Shown here: positions 45,601 through 54,699 of the stretch, one piece after another
How the letters are laid out: each line of letters opens with the position of its first letter
Numbering within the stretch: the stretch's first letter is position 1
From: Chlamydomonas sphaeroides
Lineage: Eukaryota > Chlorophyta > Chlorophyceae > Chlamydomonadales > Chlamydomonadaceae
Reading direction: 5' to 3'
Length of the DNA stretch: 64,000 nt
Assembly: GCA_001662425.1 (NCBI GenBank)
Contig: BDDC01000408.1
Location: forward strand, 1 to 64,000
Notes under the pieces: model-generated
The model's input: only the letters and a program-made list of their open reading frames with translations
Databases searched by the model: none
Told to the model about the DNA's origin: nothing
Position numbers and translations under genes: made by a program

Positions 45601-47562
45601 AGCCTGGGACAGCCCACACCCGCCGCCGCGGTGGCAGCACGCGGCGGCAGCACGCGGGGAGGCGGCGGCGGGAGGTGTACAGTGCAGGCACGGCCGCCTG
45701 CGGCCGGCGCTGCACCAAAATAGTCGGCGCAAGCCGCCCTGCAGGGGCGCCTGCAGAGCCCCCACGGCGCGCAACCGCCTCCGCGCGGCAGCGGCGAAGA
45801 GAGGACCGCCAGCGGGCGGTAGCAGACGGGCGCTGGCGGCCGTGCGCCCAACACGTCCGCCTCCGCCGGGGCTGAGGCTAGCGGCTGCCAGCTGCCACAG
45901 GGAGCCCGAGCTGCGCTCAGCTGCAGCACCCGCTGCTATGTGCGGCCATCGCCGGCAAGCGCCAAGGTGCTGGGGGCCTGTGCAAGCCCGTCGACGGCCT
46001 GCCTGCCGCCGGCGAAGGCCCGGCTAGGCCCGACCTGGACCGAGCCGTCGCCCTCGGCGAGCCCCAGCGGGCACCCCATGGCGGCGGCGCCCCTCGCCGC
46101 CAGCGTCAGCGTAAAGCTCCTGGGGCGTGGGTGCCGCCGCGCGCGCGGCCGCGCCAGGTGCCCTCAGCAGGCAGCTTCTGTGCTGGAAGCGCTGCGAGTT
46201 GTGGAACATGCCCGCCGCGGCTGCGTTGGCGAGTGATGCTGCGCCTCAACGGCTCAGCGGCGCGATAGGTGCGGCAGCAACTCGCTCGCGCGATTGCGCA
46301 ACAGGGAGTTTGCGGCGCCGCCTGCACACAGCCCGCTCCTGCCATCGGCTGCCGGCCGGTCGCTGGGCATGACGCCGGGCAAGACCAGCCAAAGCCCCCG
46401 TCCAGTGCCGGAGGGTGCGAAGCGTCCCAGCGGTGATGAGGTGACCTGGCTGCAGCACACGTGCCTGCGCGCAGCTCGGTGCTGCGGCCTGACGTAGCTG
46501 CCGTTGGAGTCCAAGCCGCTGCGCCGATGGACCAGCGCCACCGCCTGTGCTGACGCTTGCTGCCACCATGCGCGGCGACAGCTCGCCGCGACCGCTGCTG
46601 GCTCGCAGCAGCTGCAGGCTGCCGTCTGCTGCACCGCTCGCCGAGGCCGCCGGGCCGGGCGCGCCTGGGCCGCGCAAGGCCGCTCGCCGCGCCGCTGGGC
46701 TCCTGGGCTCGCCAGATAATGCTCCGTCGCAGCGCCACAGGCGCGCAGGTGCGAGGCCGCTCGGCACCACAAGTTGTTGGGGCCACAGCGCGCCGCGCCC
46801 ACCCCCCACCCCGCCAAAGCCCGGGCTCCACCCCGGGCCCCGCACCTGGTCTGCCTCCGAGTAGTCCAGCTCGATGGCCGCGAAGATGGGGTTGTCGAAG
46901 CCACAGTCCATACCGCAGATGCTGAAGGTAATGTGGTGGGACTTGTGGGCCTCCATCGGGGAGGAGATGGTGAGGTTCGCCGAAGCGTCGCGGTTGAGCA
47001 CGTACACGAACTTCTGTTTCTCCACCGCCCCGATCATGCACGCACGTCCCTTGGGGTCCACAGCCACGAACTGCCCCGGCACGATGCGCCGGCAGCCCGA
47101 TCGCCCGAAGGTCTCCTGGTGGACTTTGACCCAAACGTTCTTATCCTTGTTAAACTTGAGGAGAACGATCCTGCCCGAGTCCGAGCCCATGACGAGGTGG
47201 TCTAGCAAGGAGCCAGTGAGGCGGACTGCCGCCATGGAGCGAATGCAGCCGAACACCTCAGTGGCCACAACAGTCTGCATTTTGCCGCTCTCATTAGGTC
47301 GTAAGAGCTCCAGAACCTTTCCACGCGCGACGACCACCTCCTGGGCCTTTGGCGCGGAGAAGTTCCCATAGACAGCACTCTGCGTGCAGCATAAGCCGGC
47401 CCGTCAGCCTCCATCGCGCCTGTTCTATGATCTATGCTTCCTCGGAGGCTGCGCGTCTCCATGCTCCACGCGAGGCTGTCGCTCCGAGATGGATGGCGGC
47501 AATGAGCGCACCTGAATACCAGACGCCCGGCTCAGAGTCAACGAATAGCAGTGGAGACTCAT
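36685..47562 (-). CDS. SF3B3: Splicing factor 3B subunit 3 (SF3b130/SAP130), 1210 aa, 26 exons
   Basis: SF3b subunit of the U2 snRNP, a three-beta-propeller scaffold of the DDB1/CPSF-A family. Exons in transcript order: 47562-47512, 47379-46846, 45453-45376, 44838-44716, 44296-44177, 43921-43748, 43582-43430, 43169-42954, 42718-42614, 42368-42264, 41994-41947, 41659-41474, 41204-41079, 40871-40676, 40453-40353, 40199-40150, 39966-39855, 39589-39458, 39242-39110, 38798-38606, 38427-38364, 38142-37966, 37772-37623, 37462-37402, 37222-37077, 36783-36685; phases close. Diagnostic strings: HQETFGRSGCRRIVPGQF, VAVDPKGRACMIGAVEKQKF, DFDAFIVVSFANATL, NPPLCGRDHLSFRSSYYPVR and the end RTPGEMLKKLEDIRNRIL. 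Length equals human SF3B3 (1217). The start was chosen because the 17-codon first exon (MSLHCYSLTLSRASGIQ) matches the family N-terminus and splices in phase to SAVYGNFSAPKAQEVVVARGK. Distinguished from DDB1 and CPSF1 by these strings. Confidence 0.96.
45454..46845 (-). other. SF3B3 intron 2, unusually long (1392 bp)
   Basis: Most introns of this gene are 75 to 400 bases. This one is 1392 bases, GC-rich and dense in CAGCTG and GCAGC motifs. Frames on both strands are open for several hundred bases, but I recognise no protein in them. An inserted element or a nested non-coding gene is possible; nothing specific is supported. Confidence 0.6.
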
Positions 47563-47907
47563 TTGGCCGGGTGTGGCGACCTGCCACGGGCTCTAGGGCC
47601 CAACGGGCTAGATGGCGCGACCTATGTGTATGGTGCGGTGGTTAGGTGTTCTGGTGCGGGGGCTGAGTACGCCCCATCGGTGGGAGGTGCAGAGCTTGTG
47701 GGAACGGGGACACTGTGACTGTGCGCGCGGAGTGCATTGGGAAAGACACACAAGCTGAGGGCACGCATGTACCGCATACACTGCAGCTCATAGAGAACTC
47801 ACCTGTCGCCCTACGTGCACGCCAGCCCTTGACGACAAGAGAGTGCGTGCGTCCCATCCTTCTTCGCGCGCGCATGTTCTGGCCTTGGTAGGTAGCCTAT
47901 CAGCGGC
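47563..47907. promoter_or_regulatory. Shared divergent promoter, SF3B3 and RE/RD-rich gene
   Basis: Only 345 bases separate the two start codons, which point away from each other. Both 5' UTRs and any promoters must lie here. The sequence is less GC-rich than the flanking exons. No TATA box is obvious. Confidence 0.6.
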
Positions 47908-50296
47908 ATGGCTGCCGATATAGACGCCGAGACTGAGGCACTAGCCCGCAAGCTGCACCGGGAGCTCAACGGGCTCACGCGGCCGCGTCGAGGCGCCGCT
48001 GCGTTCGGCGGCCTCCCCCTCGACCAACCCGCGGGCACCGGCCGCCAGCCTCAGCCTCGCGACAAGGAGCCCCGCTCCGAGGGAGGCGCCCCAAGCGGCA
48101 AGCGGCCGCGCCCCGACAAGGAGCGAGACCGCGACCGCGACCGCAACCGGGACCAGCACCGCGACCGCGACCGCACCGGCAAGAGTAGCGGCGGCGGCGG
48201 TGGCGGCAGCAGGGACCGCAGCCGCCGCAGCCCGCCGCCTGGCTCCCAGAACCGGCAGCGGCGCGTGCGGGGCGTAGACGACAGCGACGAGGACGCGGCA
48301 TCGGCGGACGAGGAGGGCGAGGAGCAACAGCCGCAGGAGGAGGAGCAGGGCGAGGACGAGGAGGGGACGTTCGAGGAAGGGCGCAACAGCGCTGGGGGCT
48401 CCGACTCGCAGTCTGAGTCCGAGGCGCCGCCGGTCAAGCGGCAAAAGGGAGGTGCGTTGGCACAGCCGCGCTGCGCGAGCCGTGCTTGTGCGGCACAGCC
48501 GGAACGGCTGCAGTGCTAACGGTACCGATCTGGGGTATGCTGTGCAGCGAGCAGCCGGGACGCAAGTACCGGATCTGGGTAGTGAATCAGCTTGTGGTCG
48601 CAGGCACCCGCTGCCGGGGTGCCGCTGCCTCTGCTGTGCTGTGGAGCGGGACTGCTCTCTCACGTGCGGGCTCCTGCCTTCGTGTCGCCCGCTGATGTGC
48701 AGGCAGCGGAGACGACCGGGAAGCTGCCCGCGTCGAGCAGGAGCCCGCAGCGCCCAAGCAGCGGGAGCGGGACAAGGAGCGGCCCCGGGAGCGGGATCGC
48801 GACAAGGAGCGTGACCGGGAGCGCGACAGCGAGCGAGAGCGGGGCAAGGAGCGGGACAAAGACCGGGATAAGGACCGGGATAAGGAGAAAGACAAAGAGC
48901 GGGAGAAGGAGAGGGACAAGGAAAGGGACAAGGAGCGGGGCAAGGAGCGGGAGAAGGACCGGGGCAAAGAGCGAGACAAGGAGCGGGACAAAGACTGCGA
49001 CAAGGAGCGGGAGCAGCGCAAGGAGGATCGCAGCCGCGACCGCGACCGGGACAAAGACCGGGACCGCGATAAGGAGCGGGAGCGGGACAAGGAGCGGCGC
49101 AAGGAGCGTGAGCGGGACAAGGAGGAGCGCGGCCAGCAGCGCCGGCAGGCCGAGCAGGCGCGGCCGGCGGAGGACAAGGCCGGGCCACAGCGGCAGGTGA
49201 GGTGGCGGCGCCGCGGCTCGGGGCCGCCTGCTGCAGCTGCAGCTAGCGCGTCATGTGCTGGACCAGGCAGCCGTTTGATGGTCGGCAGCGGCGGGGCCCG
49301 AGCACAGGGCCCGGCAGGGAGCGCCGCCTCGGCCGGGCGACGCGGGGATGCGCACCAAGCTGGCTAGGCCCCACCAGCCTACGCCCAACCTGATCGGCTC
49401 TGCTGCTGCCCCTGCCCTCCGTCCCAGCCTGCGCAGGACGCCGGCAAGGACGCCGACCGCAACCGCACATCAGCAGCAGCTGCGCCAGCGGCCGCCCCGC
49501 CCCGCACCCAGCCCGAGCCAGCCGCGGCAGCCCCGGCCACGGGGACAGCCGCCGCCGCAGCTGCTGTGGAGCCGGACCCACATCGTCAGCCGTCGGCGCC
49601 GCCGCAGCTGCAGCCCGCGGGCGCCTCCGCGGAGCTGGCGGCGCAGCTGACGCCGCTGGAGGCCGCGGCGGCGGCGGCCAGCAACGCGGTGCGGGAGCAG
49701 GCCAAGGCCTCGCAGCCGCCAGGTAGGCACGGCCGCAATGTGGGTCGGGTAGCCGCGATGGCAGTGCGCTGGGGCTGGCGCTACCCGCGGCGTGGGGTCC
49801 GTCCCTTTCCGGTTTGCGACAACGCCATGCGTGACATGACCTCACAAAAGCAACGTCCTTTGCTTTCGGGCTCTTAGGCGCGTGGATGGTGGGCTCCGCT
49901 CCCCCTGCCCCTGCTCACAGCCCTGTCTATGCGTTCATGCCGTCCCGCCAGCACTCGCCTAAGACGTCACCTCCCGCGCCCACCTCCCCCGCGCCCCGCC
50001 CCGCAGACCCGCGCATGGTCAAGTGCTTCCACGCCGGCGTGCGCTGGGGCATCAAGCTGTCGCGGCAGGCGCTGCAGACGCGCAGCGACCTGGCCACGGC
50101 GCTCAACGACGCGTTCGCGGGCGAGATCCTGTCTTGCGGCCGCGGCGAGACGCTCAACATCGTGTTCCTGGACGCCGCCGGCAAGAGCACCGAGTTCCCG
50201 TCGCTGCGGGGGCCCAACGGCCGCGGCAAGGACTCGGCCACTAAGTGGCGGGCAATGGTGGAGCGGGCCGTCAAGATCTACGTGCGCCGCTCGTGA
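47908..50296 (+). CDS. RE/RD/KE-rich nuclear-type protein with a C-terminal globular domain, 540 aa
   Basis: Exons: 47908-48451, 48703-49196, 49428-49722, 50007-50296; phases close. Residues 1-180 are charged and low-complexity, with short RD repeats, a Gly run, an acidic stretch (DDSDEDAASADEEGEEQ) and a basic VKRQKG. Exon 2 encodes about 130 residues of nearly pure Arg/Asp/Glu/Lys dipeptides (RDKERDRERD type), as in RD/RE-rich RNA-processing proteins. An Ala/Pro/Gln-rich linker follows. Exon 4 encodes about 95 ordered residues from DPRMVKCFHAGVRWGIKLS to ERAVKIYVRRS. The spacing of its Lys, the DLATALNDAF helix, LNIVFLDAAGK strand and KWRAMVERAVKIYV ending recalls a PB1 or AUX/IAA-type ubiquitin-like fold. 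That is a weak visual similarity only. A nuclear RNA-processing role is inferred from composition and from pairing with SF3B3. The gene is not otherwise recognised. Confidence 0.75.
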
Positions 50297-51842
50297 GGGA
50301 GGTCCGCGGACATGGCGGCGGTGGGGTGGCGGACACAGGGACGCGCACGACGCGAGGCGGAGAGGGCGGCAAGGCATGCGGTTGGTTGCGGCCGGGGCCA
50401 GCCCACGGGGCCAGCCGGGTCGATATGGTGTGATGCGCAGGGGTGGTTGGATGGCGCGGCACGACGTGCTTGCTGCATGGTCAGAGGATGCGAGACGCTC
50501 ACGCGTGGTGTGCTTCGGTCCTGAACGGCCCGTGTAAGGAGGGCGTAGCAGGCTAGTGAGCTTGGGCGGATGCAGGGGGCGTTCTTAGCTAGGCCTTTAG
50601 TCCAGGTCCCGCGTTGGCGGCAAGGCATCGGCACATGCGCATGTGGCCCACATGACGTGCGTGCTGCCCGGGTACTGTGTCGCGTGAATGTTGGGCTTGC
50701 GATGTAGCACTTCAGCTTGTGAGGTGCTGACAGCAGGGCCCGTCTTGGGAGGTGCGGCCTGGGTGCAGGGATCTGCAAGGCACGCAAGCAAATGCTGCAG
50801 AGCTAGGGTGGCTGGTCACCGAGATGTGGCAAGCAGTACGTCAGACTCTGTGCCCAGGCCAAGACCACGCGTCGGGCCCGTAGTGATGTGGTCGGGTGAA
50901 GGCATGTAGTGCACGGCAGCCTCTAGCGCAACGTACGGCAGCCGCGGGCAGTGCGGAGACACGCGCAAGGCTGCCCTGCAGCCGGCAGCAGCGCAACATG
51001 TCCGCCCTGTAGCAGGGAAGCAGGGTGGTCACAGCTGCCGGGTGCCGACCAGCATGCAAGCTGTCATGCGCGCTGACCCATCCCGGCGATGTAGAGGCTG
51101 GGCGCTGCTGTGCTTCTTACCAAATGGCCGAGCTGCAACCGTGACATCCAGCTCGCCCGCTGCTCTGCTGAAAGCCTGAACTTATGCGACACCCTAGCAC
51201 GGCGCGCCGCAAGGACCTCGCAGCTGACGGGAGCTGGGGCCCAGACGGCCTTGCCTCATGCGACAGGCGGGCACACACGAAAGGAACCAAGTATCGGGTG
51301 CGCAAGGTGCAGGCGGCAACTTACACCGCATTCGTTCACTTGGCCACCATCACCACAACCACCGCCACCGCGCAGCCGTCCGTCCATGGATCGATGCAGG
51401 GCACCGTCTCAACGCCCGTACAGCGCAAGCTGCAGGCTCACAGGCCGGCGCCGCGTCACAAAGATCAGCTGCCCCAAGTCCACCTAGCACGACAGCACCC
51501 GACCCGATCAGAGCCACCCACCGCGTGGGCTACAAACGTCATGGCGCTGCGGCTGCCAGTGACACCGCGCACACCCCAAATGCATGACAAAGACACACAC
51601 AACGCCTTAGGCATACTCGCATCGCTTGGTCAAAACGGTCCGCGCAGGCGGCCCGGCAACCAGGTAACCTTACGGAAAGTGTAACTACACCAGCGCCCAG
51701 TTGTGGTACGCCTAGCGACTGCTCACGTGCTGAGAACCTAACCCTACACCGAAAAAGACAAGCACCAAAACAGCGCAGCCAAGCCGGGCCCGGCCCGCGC
51801 TCAAGCAAACAAGGCCGCTACGCCGCTCCATATCGAAGGCGC
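50297..51842. other. Convergent intergenic region, RE/RD-rich gene and HDR
   Basis: It contains the two 3' UTRs. A minus-strand TGTAA (TTACA at 51321-51325) about 520 bases past the HDR stop is a candidate poly(A) signal for HDR. No additional gene, tRNA or repeat was recognised. Confidence 0.5.
50533..50537 (+). terminator. TGTAA poly(A) signal, RE/RD-rich gene
   Basis: TGTAA lies about 240 bases past the stop at 50296, a typical 3' UTR distance for a chlorophyte gene. Confidence 0.5.
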
Positions 51843-54373
51843 TCAGTGGTTCTCGTCGGGGGTCGGCACGGGGCCGCAGTCCTTCGCGGCGATGCCCGCG
51901 AAGCTGGGGTCGTAGATCTTGAACACCTTGGCCATCACCTCCTCCACGGCGCGGTCGGGCGTGGACGCGCCCGACGTGATGCCAATGGTCACCGGCTTGC
52001 CGGGCGTGAGCCAGCTCTTGGTCTCCACCAGCTCGCCGTACGCCATCTTGTGCAGGATGGTGTTGTTCTCGACGTCGATGCGCGCCGCCGAGTCCACCCA
52101 GAAAGAGCTGAGGTTCTTGTGCTCCGCAATCTCCTGCAGGTGGCTGGTGTTGGAGGAGTTGAAGCCGCCAACCACGATCATGAAGTCAATCTCGGGGTCC
52201 GCGACCATCTCGTACAACGCGTCCTGGCGCTCCTGGGTCGCATCGCAGATGGTCTCCATGAGCAGGAAGTGCTCGTTGAGCTTGGCGGGGCCGTACTTGG
52301 TCATCATGGTCTTCTCCAGCATCTTGCCAATCGTCTCGGTGTCACCCTTGAGCATCGTCGTCTGGTTGGCCAGGCCGACGCGCTGCAGCATGGTGTCGGG
52401 GTCAAAGCCCTGGGACACGGCCTTGGAGAACATGGACAGGAACTCGTCGCGGTTGCCGCCGTTGAGGATGTAGTCGCACACGTACTGCGCCTCCTTCAGG
52501 TCCTTGACGATCACGTAGTTGCTCGCGAACGATGCCGTCGCAATGGTCTCCTCGTGCGAGTACTTGCCGTGGATGATGGACGTGAACTGCTTGCGGGTGT
52601 GCGTGTCGACGGAGTTCCACACCTTGGCCACCCAGGGGCAGGTGGTGTCCACCATCTGCACGCCGCGCTCCTTGAAGTCGCTCAGCTCCTGCACCGTAGC
52701 GCCGAAGGCCGGGAAGATGACAACGTCACCGCTGCCAATCTTGCTGTAGTCCTTGCCCTTGCCGTCGTCCTCGACAATCTCGATGCTCATCTCCTTGAGG
52801 CGCTGCGGGAGAGGAGGGTAAGGGGACACGCGGAGGGGGCGGGTCAGCGGCACGGACGGGGGCAGGAGCGGTAGGATGCAGGCAGGCCCACAGGAGCGTT
52901 GGCGTGGGGCTGCGTGTGCCGGAGGGACGATGACAGAGCAGCGGAGCAGCAGCGGCCGCAGTCGGCGGATTCGCCCGGTCGGCGTAAGGTGGCAGGCCGG
53001 CAGCTGCTATGCCGCACTGCCTGCACGCGCAGCTGCCGCCGGCAGACAGGGAGCGCGCTGAGGCCAGCGGCATGCTTGGCTGAAAGACGCTGACCGTGCT
53101 GAGGGACACCTGGCGTTCAGCGTGTGGAAGCAGCCAGCCAGGTGCCGCCCATGCTGCCAGGGCCGAGCGCCTGGCTGGCGGGGGCCTACGCCCGCGACAA
53201 GCCTGGGCCCTGGCTCCAGCCAGCTAGCCCGAGCCGGGGCCCAGGATACGCCGCCCGAGGCCCTGGCCAACTAAGCTCGCTACAAAGCCGATGCGCTGTG
53301 CGCAGACGTCTAGCGTCCTGACTGCGCAGCTGGCCTGGGCCGTACCGTACCGCAGCTGCGGCCTGCCGCCAGCTGCGTCCTGGCCTGGAAACCATGCCAC
53401 TGCGCGCTGTAGGTGTTATATTACGTATTGCACTCCGGCGGCGTGTGCTGCAGCTGCGAGAGCTTGGCCGCGGCATCGCCGGGTCAACATGCGTGCAATG
53501 GCGCAGGGCCGACCGCAGGCCCCGTGGGGCGTAGGCACTATTTATGAGCACGAGCATGCTGCTGCCATATTGTTCGTGAACTTAAACCCTATGTGCAGAG
53601 CTGGCCAAGCCGGGCGCCGATCCGGTGGCGCTGCGGCGCCCGACTGCAATAGGCTGCACCCGCCCAAACCCCTTCCGTGCGCAGGCGCGCGGTGCACACC
53701 CCTCACACCCGTGCCGGCACGAGTTGAAGCCCTACTCACGTTGTTGACCTCAGGGTTGTGGATAATCTCGTTGGTCACGAACAGCTTCTTCTCGGGGTGC
53801 GCCTGGCGGGCCTCGTACGCCATGCGCACAGCGCGCTCCACGCCCCAGCAGTAGCCGTACGCCTTCGCCAGCTTGACGGTCACAGCACCCTGCTTCCACA
53901 GGTTGCCCTGGGTGCGCATCTGAGCCACCAGACCGCTGGTCGAGTACCCGACACCATGCTCATCCATCAGCCGCTGGCTGACCGGGTCGTTCGTGGGCTG
54001 GCGAACATAGCGGCCAGTCTGGTTCAGCGAGCGGCGCAGCGCGCGACCATCGGCCGTGGCCGGCTCTGTGGCATAAATGAAGGAGGCGCTCGTCATCGTC
54101 GCTGTTCAGGGATGCATGTTCGCGAGCCTTGCAAGGTCCCAGGATCCACGGTGCCGCATGAGCATAGGATTACGCCAACTGAGCCTTTGCTGCTGGGTAA
54201 ACAAGGCTGGCCTGCAAGAAGCTCGCACAACTATAACACCGCCCGACTGGCTCACCCGCAGCGGGGGCCGCCTGCACAACTGGCACCAGCACCACACGTG
54301 AAGGCTTGGCAGGGCGCTGCGCGCAGCGCTGCGCGCCCTGAACGGCAGAACGGCTCGGCAGCGTGGTCTGCAT
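51843..54373 (-). CDS. HDR: 4-hydroxy-3-methylbut-2-enyl diphosphate reductase, plastid form (467 aa, 3 exons)
   Basis: Last enzyme of the MEP pathway (IspH/LytB). It reduces HMBPP to IPP and DMAPP with a 4Fe-4S cluster in the chloroplast. Exons in transcript order: 54373-54256, 54065-53740, 52802-51843; phases close. The three cluster cysteines are Cys112 (GYCWGVERA), Cys203 (VDTTCPWVAKVW) and Cys334 (TICDATQERQDA). The ITSGASTPD motif and KYSHEET are present. The first exon encodes 39 residues starting MQTTLPSRSAVQGAQRCAQR, free of acidic residues and rich in Ala, Arg, Ser, Pro and Gln, as expected of a transit peptide. It splices in phase into EPATADGRALRRSLNQTGRY, where algal and plant homologues begin to align. 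Starting instead at the ATG at 54096 would translate a pyrimidine-rich acceptor tract. Length is normal for plant-type HDR. Confidence 0.94.
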
Positions 54374-54699
54374 TTTGAGGCACAGGGACTAGCCCTGGAA
54401 AAGCAGCGTGTGGTATATAGAGGTAAGGGTAGAGAGCGGCTGCGGGAGAGTGTGCCCAGATCGGCAAGACTTTGGCCCTTGCGCGCGATTGGCAAACTCG
54501 GCCCGCGAAGCGAGCTGTCGCTTCATGCAGAGAGACGAGTCCACAAGCGATATACTTACAAATTTGCCTCCTCGCTAGCTGTCAAGGCACGCGCTTGGGG
54601 AAGCTGTCTTTACATTGACCTTGACCGAAGTGGCCAAAAGCACTGCTCCCTGCGGCGAGTTGCGCCCAACTAGAGACAGGCTGCTGGCAGGGACCAGCG
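54374..54699. promoter_or_regulatory. Divergent promoter, HDR and VFL1-like gene
   Basis: 326 bases separate the head-to-head start codons. No TATA box or known light-response element is clear. The two genes have unrelated roles, so sharing may be only positional. Confidence 0.5.

Noticed and set aside
47320..47337. ATG at 47337 (MVVARGKVLELL) as the SF3B3 start
   Set aside because: The conserved family sequence continues upstream (YGNFSAPKAQE) and joins in phase to a 17-codon first exon matching the SF3B3 N-terminus.
36685..47562. DDB1 or CPSF1 as the identity of the CPSF-A family gene
   Set aside because: CRRIVPGQF, AVEKQKFVYVLNRDA and the C-terminal KKLEDIRNRIL are SF3B3-specific, and total length matches SF3B3.
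48587..49177. Long minus-strand frame rich in Ser-Arg repeats, looking like an SR protein
   Set aside because: It is the exact antisense of the GAGCGGGACAAG repeats in exon 2 of the RE/RD-rich gene, which read as SRS on the other strand. It has no RRM and no independent start context.
51846..52874. 342-codon plus-strand open frame
   Set aside because: It lies antisense to HDR exon 3, whose reading is certain from the IspH motifs. GC-rich codons leave the opposite strand open by chance.
54066..54096. ATG at 54096 as the HDR start
   Set aside because: The bases up to 54066 form a pyrimidine-rich acceptor ending ACAG, and an upstream exon supplies an in-phase transit peptide. Homologues align from the splice junction onward.
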